A stretch of DNA of 48,598 bases from Fonticula alba (lineage: Eukaryota > Opisthokonta > Rotosphaerida > Fonticulaceae). The stretch covers positions 586,987-635,584 of the forward strand of contig NW_009242976.1 of NCBI RefSeq assembly GCF_000388065.1, read 5' to 3'. The position numbers and the translations under genes were made by a program. This document shows positions 32,601 through 44,126 of the stretch, piece by piece (position 1 is the first letter of the stretch; each line of letters begins with the position of its first letter). The notes beneath the pieces were generated by a model. That model was not told the origin of the DNA. It saw nothing but the letters and a program-made list of their open reading frames with translations, and ran no database searches.

Positions 32601-33492
32601 GCGAGGGGAGCCCCTGCTGCCGGCGCTGCTTGCCCGGGTTCCTGCTCTTCGAGGGCCTATGCCAGCCGGACGTCTGCCCGGCAGGCTCCGTGCAATTGGA
32701 CCCTCACCTCGGGGAATGTGTCCGGTGTCCGGAGGGGTGTGCCACATGCACATGCTCCCGCCGGACCGACGCACACTGCTGCCAGACCTGCTTCGCCGGA
32801 CACCTGCTCTTCGAGGGGACTTGCCATCACACCACTTGCCCCGAGGGCACCTTCCCCGAAGATGGCGTCTGTGTGGGCTGCGCCCCGGGCTGCATCGAAT
32901 GCCAGGATGCCACGCCGCAAGCGTGCGCCGAGTGGGATCCCGCCTTCCGGAAGGGTATGTCACTCTTTGTCGGTTTGTGTTTTGGGCCGGGGAGGGCTTG
33001 ATCGCGCACGCGCACAAGCACACACACACACACACACACACACAGCACCAGGCCTTTTCCCGCATTCTCTCAACTCCAGCCAGGAGCATTTTCTCACATC
33101 ATCCGCTGGCTATTGCTTGGGGCTTGGGCACTGGGGCGCCGGACCGGGATGATCCCATCGCGTCCTCGGTCGGACTCCGATTTGGTGGCACTCATCTAGC
33201 CGTGCCTCGGGGCGCGATCGCCGGCCTGGCAGTCGGCATGGTGGCCGCCGCTGTCCTCCTGTCTGCCCTCGTCCTGGCCACCCTGAAGATGGTCATTGTT
33301 CGTGGCACCAAGAAGGCCAACTCCAATACGTCGATAGTACGTGACGGCGTGCATGCCTTGGCCAAGCGCATGGCGCCTGCTTTTTTCCCGTCCCTCTCCC
33401 GGTGATCTCGTTGCCTTTCCGGTGCGGGTGGTTTCCCCGGTGACTGACACCCTTGCATCCCCCACTCCACACCTATTTAGGAGATGATTTAA
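29695..33492 (+). CDS. Cys-rich type I membrane protein with furin-like repeats (surface protein A), 4 exons
   Basis: Model: exons 29695-29854, 29931-32954, 33080-33336 and 33481-33492; 1,150 residues. The first two introns (76 and 125 bp) are phase 1 and the third is phase 0. The N-terminus is a signal peptide (MLLLRQLLLALAVLTLV, cleavage near LAA), then a Ser/Thr-rich linker. Residues about 60-1060 are a long run of CxxC modules like furin-like or growth-factor-receptor Cys repeats, for example CTSCPSGRVLQGSRC and CLPCLPECDTC. A Ser/Thr/Asp run of DD and SDD units lies at about 195-235. A transmembrane helix (GLAVGMVAAAVLLSALVLA, about 1107-1125) is followed by a basic tail that ends with EMI from the 12-nt last exon. 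An upstream in-frame ATG at 29644 would only add residues before the signal. Ligand and role unknown; convergent with gene B. Confidence 0.8.
33014..33044. repeat. (CA)n microsatellite in an intron of surface protein gene A
   Basis: AC dinucleotides within the intron 32955-33079. Confidence 0.9.
33481..33492 (+). other. 12-nt coding part of the last exon of surface protein gene A
   Basis: After the acceptor CTATTTAG the sequence reads Glu-Met-Ile-stop. The preceding donor is GTACGT at 33337 and ACTGAC at 33443-33448 is a likely branch site. The resulting tail end resembles the tail of the neighbouring gene, which supports this junction. Confidence 0.65.
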
Positions 33493-33897
33493 TGTCACCC
33501 CTGGCGTAAGCTATCCGCCCTCTCGCCCTGCCGGCCGCGTTGGCCTCCAGATGATGCCCCATCTGGTGTTTCCTATTGCCCTTGCTCTTGTGTCTTCTGC
33601 CTTGCCCCTGCCCGTTCCTCGACTCAATGGAAACCCCGGCCAATATAAAAAAGGTAAAGCCCCAGCCCTATCCATGGCGCCGGTTCATTTGGCTGGCGAG
33701 GGGCCACACCGCAGCAGACAGGAGGCTCGCCAAATTGACAACGCGAAAGGCTGGGAAATCGGAGGGCGGGGGGGGGGGGCGGCCACCCCGGCTTGAGAAG
33801 TTGACAGACAGGGGACCGGACCCGAGGATCAAGGGCCCATCAGGAGACAGAGCACCGGTCCAGCCGGCGAGGCGACACGGCGTCTGTTGGCCACCAA
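33493..33897. other. 405-bp spacer between the stops of the two convergent surface protein genes
   Basis: It must hold the 3' untranslated regions of both genes. An A-rich AATATAAAAAAGG at 33641-33653 is a candidate 3' processing element for the plus gene. A G run lies at 33769-33778. No gene seen. Confidence 0.6.
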
Positions 33898-36800
33898 TCA
33901 GGCGATGATCATGTCCGCAGGCACATTCATCTCGAAGGAGCCGATCGAATTGCGGACCTTGCGCTGAGCTGCGCGGTTCTTGAGGACCACAAAGACGACG
34001 ATCGCCACAACAATCAGCAACAGGGGAATGCCAATAGCCAGGCCAAGGATCAAGGGCACTGCGTGATGGCGGGGCAGGGCGGGGCGGGGCGAGGGGAGGG
34101 GGACACAGGGAGGCCGGGATTTGGCGGAGAAGCCCATTGTCAGATCGTGCCAAGGGAGGCTGCTGGCGAGGCGTAAAACATGTCCATAAGCATGCATCTC
34201 CTCCAGAGAGGGAAATACACCCCGAGAGACGGATGAAAATGGTGTCTTTCGAATGGGCGGAAGGGCGGGGGAGATGGTGGAACAGGTAACGTACAGTTGC
34301 TCCTCGCGGCGCAGCCACCGCTGTCGCTGCAGTCGGGCGGGCCGCTGCAGCCCTGATCATTGGGCCCGGTGCAGCTGGGGCAGGAGGCATTGCACTGGGC
34401 GCACTTGCCAGCCGCCACCACGGCATACCAGCCCCCGGGGCAGGTTGCCACACATGAGGCGGAGCCTGGCCCCACCAACAGGAGCTTGCCGGCCTCGCAC
34501 GAGACGCACTGCTCGGGCGACCCCGGGCACGAGGCACAGCCTGCCGGGCAGGGCAAGCAAGCGCGCGCAGCCGGGTCGGTGTGCCAGCCCATCGGACACT
34601 CGGTCTCCTCCGCCGGCAGGCATGTCCCCTCTCCGGTCAACAGGAGCCGATCGTCAAGGCATGCCCCGCACTCGGCCGGAGTGGTTCCCGTGCAGGCGGC
34701 ACACCCGGCCGAGCAGGGCCTACAGCGCTCGGCACTTGGAGACTCGTCGAAGAACCATCCTGACGGGCAGGCCAGGCTGCCAGGCGGCAGGCAGGTCCCC
34801 TCGCCCTCAAGCTGCAGGCGGCCCTCGGCGCAGGAATCGCACTCCGAGGCGCCGGGGCCACGGCACTTGGCACAGCCCTCGGCGCAGGCATTGCAACGCT
34901 TGGCGTCCAGGAGATCGACGAGCCAGCCGGCCGGGCAAGCGGCTTCTCCGGCGGGCAGGCAGGTCCCCTGGCCGGCGAGCAGCAGCCGATCATCGAGGCA
35001 GGACAGACACTCACCCGGGGTGGATCCCGTGCATGAGGCACAGTCGGCGGAGCAGGATCCACAATGTGTGTTGCCTGTCGACCCATCGAGGAACCATCCG
35101 GCCGGGCAGGCTGTCACCCCGGCCGGCAGGCAGGTCCCCTCGCCGCGGAGCTGAAGGCGGTTGTCTGCACAGACCTGGCAAGCCCCGGCGGTCGGCCCGG
35201 TGCATGTGTCACACCCCTCGGCACAGGGGCCGCACATGTTGCTCCGCTCGGCATGCCGATACCAACCGCTCGGGCAGTCGGTGATGCCGGCCGGGAGACA
35301 CGTACCGGCGCCCTCCAGCTGGAGGTGCCCCGAAGCACAAGATTGACACTCAGACACGGCAGACCCGGTGCAGACGTCACACCCCTCGGCACAGGCTCCA
35401 CAGACCCCCTCGTCCGAGGAGGCCAGGAACCAGCCAGCCGGGCAATCGACTTGCCCCGCTGGCAGGCAGGTGCCCTCGCCCTCAAGTTGCAGACGCCCCC
35501 CGGCGCATGTGACACAATCCGAGGCACCCAACCCGTGGCAAGTGTGACAGCCCTCGGCGCAGGGGCCACATTGTCTGGCGGTGGAGTTGCTTGCGAACCA
35601 GCCGGCCGGGCAGGTGGTCTCCTCGGCCGGCAGGCAGGTGCCCTCGCCAAGCAGCAACAGCCGGTCGTCCATGCAGCCGGTGCAGGCTGCCGGCTGCGAT
35701 CCCGTACAGACGGCACAATCGCCGGCGCAGGCGACACAGCGCTTGGCCTGAGGGTCCTCCAGGAACCAGCCGGCGGGGCAGTCGGCCTGCTCGATCGGCA
35801 GGCAGGTGCCCACGCCGTGCAGCAGCAGGCGCCCATCGACGCAGGCCTCGCACTCGGCCGCCGATGGCCCGGTACAGGCGTCACAGTCGGACATGCAGGC
35901 GGAGCACTCCACGCCATGGCCGCGGTCGTCCTTGAAAAAGCCCCCCGGGCAGCTGCTCACACAGGCGCCCTGATGGAGGAACGTGCCATCGGCCTCGGGA
36001 CATGCCGTGCACTGATCAGCCCCGGCACCGATATGGCACTCGGCGCAGGTGGCATGACAGGCGACGCAGAACTCCGCCGACAGAAGGGGATCCGTTTCGA
36101 CAAACTCGCCGGCCGGGCAAGAATCCACACACCGGCCCGGCAGGCTGGACGTCAGCTTCCGGCCAGCAGGGCAGGATGTGCAGTCGTCCTGCGTCCCGGA
36201 GCACGTTCGACACTCGGCCAGACAGGGCAGGCATGCGCCAGTTCCCGGCAGCATACCGGCCACCGGGAAGAACCCCTCCCCGCAGGTGGCCACACAGCCA
36301 TCCACCGGGTGAAGGAGCAGATCCCCGAAGCACCGCTGGCAGTGGACGACCCCCGGGCCGGTGCACTCCATGCACCGGTCCATGCACCGGGCGCAAAGCG
36401 CCCCCTCGGCTTCCACCCTGGAGAAGGTGGCCTCCGGGCAGGTGGGCAAGCACTGGCCAAGCCAAAGACCCCCGGTGGGGGGTGCTCCTTCGCGGGCCGC
36501 CGAGCACCCGGTGCACTGGCTGTCCCAGGCTCCGGCGCACCCGGCGCAAGTCCCATCACAGGCGATGCACTGGCCGAAGAGTGCCACCATGCCGGCAGGG
36601 CAGGATGCCATGCATCGGCCCTGGAACCATGCGTGGCCGGCCGCGCACGACACACAGTCACCGGGCCCCGGCCCGGTACACGTCCCACAGGATTCGTCAC
36701 AGGCATGGCACTCGGCGACGCCGTCGTCATTCGTCCCGGCGAAGAACCCCACAGTCGGGCAGGCATCCAGGCAGACCCCCGCCACAAGGACCTTCGTCCC

Positions 36801-39800
36801 GTCGCAGGAAAGGCAGGCACTGACGCCGATGGAGCTGCAGGTCTTGCAGGAGAGGAAGCACTCCTGGCAGCTGGCCTCATCGACACTCAGGTACGTGCCA
36901 TCCGGGCAGCCCTGGCCCAAGGGGGTGCACTCATTGGACCGGGCCAGGAGCTTGCGCCCGGCGGCGCACTGAATGCAAAGGTCGCCATTGCACCGCTCGC
37001 ATCCATCCACTGGACAAGTGGGGCATGCGGTCCCGCCCCCCGGGCAGGGGGCCAGCTCGCACCGACCCTCCGCCGTGCGGTCGGCCCCATTGACACAGGC
37101 ATCGCACTTCGGCGAGGCGGCCGACCCGGAGCAAGTGGAGCACAAATTGGGGCACCGCTCGCACACCTGCCCCCCGCCGGACGCGCGCTTGTCCACGGCA
37201 ATGAACTGCGGCGGGCAGGCCGGCAGGCAGTACACCCCATACTGGAAGTAGTTGTCTCGGCAGGTGAGGCACTCGGTCGAGCTCGGCCCATGGCAGGACC
37301 CGCAATTGGAGTGGCACTTGATGCAGCTCGTGCCCGGGGCCGCGAGGGTGCTGCCCGGTGCGCACGCCAGACATACCGCCCCGGGGGCATCGCTCATGCA
37401 TGTGGCGCAATTCGGGTCGGCACAGGGCAGGCATCGGGACTGCGATGCATTGAGCCCGGTGCCTGCGGGGCAGCCGGCCACACAGGGCCCGGAATCATCC
37501 AGCCCCACGCGAAGCCAACCCCCGGCGCAGGCAAGACACTCGTCTGCCGAGGGCCCGGTGCAGCCACTGCACCCCGGGTGGCAGGGGCGACACTCGCCGA
37601 CGCGCGGATCCCCCAATCCCCGGGCCAGATACTGGTTGTCGCCCAGGCAGGTGGCACACTGATCCGGCTCGAAGCCGACACATGTGTCGCAGCCAGCCGG
37701 ACAGGACACGCAGCGGGTCCCGTCCTTGGAGAGCCGGAAGGCCCCGGTACAGGCGACCACACACTCGCCAGCCTGGTACAGCAGACCGCCCCGGCAGGAG
37801 GCACACGCGCCCGGGCGTGAGGACGAGCAGGTTTCACACGCCGGGCCGCAAGCGGCGCAGGAAGGCTCGACCGAGGGCCAGCCCAGCGGCTCGGTGGCTA
37901 CCGGCAGCAGGCCCACCTGACAGACACACATCGTGCCGTTGGACTCCATGCCGTTGGGGCAGGCGCAATCTCCAAGCGGACTGGCCGTCGGGTCCACCGG
38001 CCGGGCATGCTGGACACACTCGCATTGATCGGTGGCCCTGTTCAAACGTTGCGATGCCCCGGTGCAGAAGCACTCAAGGGTCACCTCATCGAAGTGCGTG
38101 CCGACAGGGCACCAGGATGCCATATTTCCCCGGCGACTGAGCACAGTGAGGCCGGCCATGCCGCCGGCTGGGGCCCTATCCACCATCACCAGATCCACCA
38201 TGCCGTCATTGTTGACATCGGCCAGGAAGAGATCGCTGCCGGTGGCACTGGACGAAACGGCACCCGTGCCATGGCCACCGGCCGCCAGGACCAAGCGCCG
38301 GAAGGGGATGGCCTGGTCGCGCGAAGGCACTGACAGGTAGACAACCACACGACCGGAGGCACGGTCATGCGCCAAGAGATCCACCAACCCATCGGCATTG
38401 AAGTCGCCAGATTGAACGACGGTCGTCGGAGGCAGTGGCTGATGCTCCACCACCTGGATGGCGCAGCCACCAAAGTCCGGGCGCCCGGTGCGGTTCTCCC
38501 GCGGGCCCCAGCGTGCCGGGGGGGAGCCAGCCGCCACCGGCAGAGGGGTGGTCTTGAGTTGCTCGAAGGTGACCATGTGCCCGGCGATGCACTCATTCGT
38601 GTAGATGACGATGCTGCTGTGCGCGCCATCGGCCCAGACCAACACCAACTCCGGCGTGTGATGCGAATATCGCCGCACGGAAAGGGCCTGGTGGACCTCA
38701 TCCCCAAGTGGCAGCATGCCCTGCCCGGTCAATGTCTTGCTGGAAACAAAGAGCAGGCCCGGGCCCCAGGCAGCCGGGCTCTCGGGGAAGGCCGATTGCA
38801 CCGAGGGCAGATTCACCACCAGGGAGTCGGAAAAGGAGCCCATCGGCTGGAAGTTGACGCGCGGCCGGTCCTCCGGCAGGGTCAGCATGATATGGGTCCC
38901 GCCAGTGTCATCGCCGCTGTATCCCAGGGCGCCAATGGGCAGGATCACACGCAGGGATCGCGCGGCCGGTGGCGGACTCCCCGGCCCGGGGGTGGATAGC
39001 ATGGCGATTTCCGGATGGCGGCTTTCCAGCGCCGGGAAGGAAATGTCTGCCGCCTCGATGGGCAGGCCCAAGCTCAGGCAGGCCAGCGGCTGGTCGAAGG
39101 TGAAGTGCTCCAGGCTGGCCAGCTCCGGCGCCATGATCATGACATCGAGCACGGATCGGACCTCCAGAGGCGCCATGCTCGGGCTGAGCACCTTTTGATG
39201 GCCCACAGACGGCCGGCCTTGGATATTGGCCGTCACCTGGGCCAGGATTGTGGCCTGCTCCAGGTAGCTCGACAACTCGATGGCAAAGCCCTCGGAAGCC
39301 GGGCTACCACCGGGCACCTCCTCCAGTGCGGGTGGCGGGACCTCATTCAGATCCACGAGCCAGGGCTTACGGGCCGTGGCGTGCATCGATGCCAAGGATC
39401 GAATCAATGTCACTTCGCTGGAAAGGAGGGAAAACGGAGAGTTGGTGGCCGAGGCACCGATGTCCATGCTACTGTGAACTAAATCAAGCGCAGGCCCCGG
39501 GCCGCCGGCGATGCGAGCCCCGGCCGGGGGGCTCGTCATCGCCTCGGCCGGGCAGGATGGCAACAGCTCCGAATGCAGGTCCCGCAGGTTTACCCGGCCC
39601 GGCTTGCCTGGCTGGCCGGAGGGAAGGAACCGAGACACCGGGACCAGGGTCACAACATCGCCAGGGGTCCTGCCCGCCTGCTGGAAGTAGCCCATGACCG
39701 AGTGATGGACCGTGGCAATGGCCCACGGATGTGTCCCGCCAATTACCGGTGCCAGACGAGTCCGGGAGATCCCCCGCACGCGGAAGTCCTCCCACCCGGC

Positions 39801-42800
39801 CGCCGGGATGCTTACATGCGAGGCAATCCACTCGTCCTCGGCTTGGGCCAGTTCGCACATGCCATTGGATACGGGCGCATCGGCATCGGGGCAGCCGGCG
39901 GCGCATTCGCCCGATGGCGTCAGCAGGAACCCCTCATGGCATGTAATACACCGACTGGCCATGCATGCGGCGCAGTTGTCCACCGGGCAGGCCGCACAGG
40001 CTGCCGGCAAGGAGGGCGGCGGGAGGTCGGACATGCGTTGTCGGAGGGCGCGTCAGCGGGCCGGTGGGGGGCGTACCGCACAGGGCGAAGGAGGGGGGGG
40101 GGGGGGGGGGCGAGGGAACAGGCATGAGGGCAGGGTGGCAAGCGCACTGTCATCAGATCCGCAGGTCGAGCAGGGGGGCTCCCCGATCGGAGACAGGTAT
40201 CCCGGCTGACAAGCACATAGCTTGTCCACGGTCAAGGTCGTCGGCCGGGGCGGGGTGTTCGGGCAACCGGGGTCCAGGGGAGCGCAAATGGCCTCCGCGG
40301 ACCAGGCACCAGGCACCGTGCATGTGCCCAGACGGCCGCATGCACAGCCATTCTTCGGTGAAGCCCGACGGAAGGCAGTCAACGAGCCAAGATGCTTGTC
40401 AAAGAGAACGAGGGCCGTGTCGGATTCCGGGTCCGGGCCCAGCTGGACGCTGATCAAGCTGAGGGAAGTGGCCGGAGTGGGGAGCCCATCCGGCGGGAGG
40501 AAGCCGCTGGCCCGAAGTGGCACCGCCGGCTCCACCTCCAGGCGCACCTGATCCGAACCGGGGGCCAGGCGCAGCGTGGCCACATACAACCAGTGGCCAT
40601 CGAAGAGGGCCACCTGCACGCGATCGTGACGGATCCCCTGTTGGATTGGCTGCACCACCAGTGGAGCCGCCGGCGTGCCAGCGGGCCAACGGAAATCCGA
40701 CGGCCGGAGAAGCGCCAGCGGAGGCTCCGCGGAAAATGCCGGGCCCGAACTACCACCAGCCGGGCGTGACCGCAACAGCAGCAGTACCGGATCCCCGGCG
40801 GCCGGGGCCATCGGCACCAGGAGCATCGGCGACCGGCCGCCATCCGGACCGGCTGGCAGCGGGAACAAATGCCCACAGGGGATCGGCCCCGGGATCAACG
40901 GCTGGAAGCCCATGGCCCCGAGGGGGGAATCCATCAGCGCCTGGGGCACCCAATCTACCTGGCAGGCGGCATCATCGGGCCCGACCGATGAGACAGCCAC
41001 CCACCGGTCGGTACCGGCGGCATTGTCAGCCTCGAGCCAGGCCGATGCGCGCAGATGCCGACCGACAGGGGCTGCTCCGCGCTGGAGCATTTCCATCGGA
41101 AGATGGAAGGACGGCCGATCGGCATCGATGGACAACTGCCCGGAGTGACGATCCAGCCCGACAGCCTTGGACGCGGCCCGGGTACAGCTCAGCCCATCCT
41201 CGCTCTCGCGAAGGCACAGCAAGCCGCCCTGCCCGGCCACGGCCATGTCCCACGCCTGGCCCTGGCGCCAGTACCGGGCGACCGCCATGCTGGTCAGCCT
41301 GCTCGAATGCCAAACCAGCGCCCCACCGGAGGCCGATTCCGACAGCGACACAAAGAGCGGCTGGCCGGTGCCATCCTCCAGCAGGAGGGCCTCAATGTCG
41401 GCGTGCGGGGAGATGGAATACTCCATGGCCGCGGTGAGCTCGGCCACTCGGGTGCGAATGGCGTGCACCGAATGCGCCGACACGGTTCGAATACCGGTCA
41501 GGAAGCTGCTGCCCACATTCAGCGCCGCCCCGGCCTGGTAGAATGGCCGCTCGGGCGGGGGGAAGACCACGGTGACCGGGCCCTCGGCCGGGAGGGGCGT
41601 ATCACAGCGACCCTCGCCCAACATCATGCCTGCCGGGCAGCTTGTGCAGGCGTCCGGGCCGGCGGCCTTGCAGTTGCGGCAGCTGGCATGGCAAGGAGCA
41701 CAATTGCCATCTTGAAGGTGCGGAAATGCGGAATGAACCAAAGAGTGGGCAAGGCATGGGAGCGGGGGGTCCGGGGGGGGGGGGGGGGGGGGGGAGCGCA
41801 GGGGGAAACGGCGCGAGGGAATCAGAATGGCAGGCGTGGGAGGAGAAACGACCAATCCCGGGCAAGGGAGGGACATCCTCCCCGGGGACCATGCCTTGCG
41901 TACCTGGCAGCTGGAAGAAGCCCTCGCGGCAGAACTCACACGGCGCTACCCGATGCTCGGTGTCCATATTTTCGAAGAGACACTCGCACACCGGGGGAGC
42001 CAAGTCGCCAGCCGGGTGCGTGCAGCGCCCGGCTCGGCCACACAGGCACGCACCGGGCTCCGCGGCAGACGCTTTCAGCGAGTAGACTTGCACCGTGCGA
42101 CCGGTGGTCGAATGCGCCAGGGCCATGTCCGGCCGACCGTCACCGTCGAAGTCGCCAAAAGCAATGGACACCCACACCCCCTCGGGGTCGGGGGAAACAC
42201 GCGGCGGCAGCAGGGCAAAGGCCCCCACGGAGAGGGCCATCCGCGGGTAGGGCACATGCTTCAGTGGACCGGGGATCAGCCAAACCCCGGTGCCGAAGGC
42301 CACCGCCAAGTGGTCATGCGTCCGGGACATGAGACGAACTTGCGCGGCCTTGGGAACCATCTCCGCGTGGGCCCTGTCCGGCCCGGCATAGATGTCCGAC
42401 AGCCAAATTTGGGTGGCGACGAAGTTCGAAGAGGACAGGAAGAAGACCGCCTGCGGCATCGTCCCGGTCCCGAGGCCGGAGATGACCACCGCATCCGAGG
42501 CATCGCCATCGCCATCAAAATCGCCGACCAACAACTGGCCCACCACGATGTCCGACGGCAGACGGCCCAGCTGCCGGAAGGTGGCCGGGGCCGCGGGGTT
42601 CATGCTAAAATCGTCCACCTGCACCAGGTACAGGTACCCGGGGCTGGCGATCGGCTCGCCCAGGAAGAGGGCACTCAGGCGCCCATCGCCACGTCGATCG
42701 ACGGGTGCCATGTGACGCACGGCCCGATACACGTTGGGTAGCTTCATCTCCAGCGCCAGGGTGTTGAAGGAAAGGGGCTTCAGCAGGAAGGACCCGTCAG

Positions 42801-43353
42801 TCACATCGGCCGTCAGGATGCCGGACACGGTCATGTCGTTGATGGTGGCCGACACAATGACCGGAGACGCGAGGCTCGAGAAGTGCTCCCCCTTCCGGGA
42901 GACGCCATCGCTGAAGAGGATTTGATCGGGGGAGAGCAGGACCTGCGTCGGGTCCGAGAAGGCCGAGGTGATGAGCGGCTCCAGAGGGGACAGCGGCAAG
43001 GTGACCCGCGAGGCGCCGGAGCTGAGCATGCAAGAGAGGGGCTGCTCCATGGGGGCGGACACGAACCCGATCGGGGCAGTGCGCCCATCGGCGGCTGTCG
43101 GCAGCATGCGCACGGCGTAGTGCGCGCCATGGAAGAAAATGTCATCCAGGCCGTCTCGACCACGGGAAGACATGGACCATTGGTCGAAGGCGTCGCAAAA
43201 TTGGATCTCCACCGAGGCGTCCAGGGGACCGGGGGTCGGGCTGGCAAGCTCGCGAACCAGATGGAAGGCGAAGCTTTCGGGTGCCGACCGGGCCAGCCCA
43301 GTCAGCAGCGCCAGGCCACTGAGCAGGAGACCCAACAGCAGTTGTGCCACCAT
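33898..43353 (-). CDS. Very large type I membrane protein with FG-GAP/VCBS propeller motifs and Cys-rich repeats (surface protein B), 4 exons
   Basis: Exons on the minus strand: 43353-41904, 41710-40148, 40000-34295 and 34058-33898; all three introns are phase 1; 2,959 residues. Signal peptide: MVAQLLLGLLLSGLALLTGL. Calcium-binding FG-GAP/VCBS-type loops appear as GDFDGDGDASDAVV (about 271), FGDFDGDGRPDMALA (about 398), GDFNADGLVDLLAH (about 1534) and DVNNDGMVDLV (about 1598), as in integrin alpha propellers. Cys-rich segments follow the propeller regions near 450-530 and 950-1050. A continuous Cys-rich region fills about 1640-2905 and ends in a tandem array of about 61-residue repeats. The helix LGLAIGIPLLLIVVAIVVFVV (about 2911-2931) precedes a 27-residue basic tail. 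The order signal, propeller, Cys-rich, membrane, tail suggests an adhesion or recognition receptor; that role is inferred. No homologue recognised over the full length. Confidence 0.8.
34380..35900 (-). repeat. Tandem array of about nine Cys-rich protein repeats
   Basis: Within exon 3 of surface protein B a unit of about 57-61 codons recurs. Its core is C-x2-C-x2-GC-x2-CTG, a short spacer, CxxC, (D/G)RLxLxGEGTCLPA, then CPxGWF. The units differ enough to be old, yet the GEGTCLP core is almost constant, so recent exchange between units is possible. Confidence 0.85.
40093..40110. repeat. Poly-G (sense poly-C) run in the second intron of surface protein gene B
   Basis: Eighteen G on the plus strand, inside intron 40001-40147. 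Confidence 0.9.
41773..41794. repeat. Poly-G (sense poly-C) run in the first intron of surface protein gene B
   Basis: Twenty-two G on the plus strand, inside intron 41711-41903. Confidence 0.9.
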
Positions 43354-44084
43354 GGCAAATGAAGGGACTTGCCCGTGCCCGCTTTCTCTGTGCCTCGCGA
43401 GGGGGTTGGAAGATCCTCAGGCGGAGAAGGGGGGAGATGCTGGCTGCGAGAGGGGCCGAAATGGAGGGGAGAGAGAGAGAGAGAGAGAGATGTGTATGTA
43501 TTGCAACGCAGGCGGAATCCTCGGAATAATCCCGCCGAAATGTTGGTTGGTTTGGAGGAGGTGGCAAAGGACCAGGCAATACCACGCCCTAGCTGATCGC
43601 ACGTCTGTATGCAAGCCCGGGGCGTCGTGCATCGGGGGCAATCTCAGCTCCAATCGAACTCTGGCCACCTCGCCCCCCTCCGCCCAGGAGCCCGGTCACC
43701 TAATGCCTGAGCCAACATCGGGCGGGTGAGGTTTCAGGGTGATATTCCGGTTGGCGAGGTGGCCAAGTGGGTGGGGCCAGGGTGTGCCAATAGCGGGGTA
43801 GTGTATGAGGAGGCTGGATTTGACAATCGGAGGTGAAGAGCGCCCGAGTATTGCCCCCCTCCGCCGCGCGGGAGTGGGGGGGGGGACCATCTGCGGGCAG
43901 ATGGACAACGAGCAAGGGCATAAGCGACCCTGACTGTCCGCCTGTCTGCCTCTTTCCTGCCCTCCTTGGCCATTCCTTCTTCTCCTCATGTACACCTCTC
44001 CAGTCATCCCAAGGAGTCCCGGGGGACAATCATATGCACTCTATTGTTGGTGGGAAGTCGAATGGTTGTATTCCCTCCCCCCTT

Positions 44085-44126
<42 letters not shown>

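Noticed and set aside
34380-35900. Regularly spaced repeats resembling a CRISPR array
   Set aside because: The repeats are coding, about 175-185 bp apart, diverged at the DNA level and in a eukaryotic gene.
35064-37820. 918-codon plus-strand open frame opposite surface protein B
   Set aside because: It is a by-product of high GC and Cys-rich codons (TGC/GCA, no stops in the antisense frame). The minus strand shows clear protein repeats; this frame shows none.
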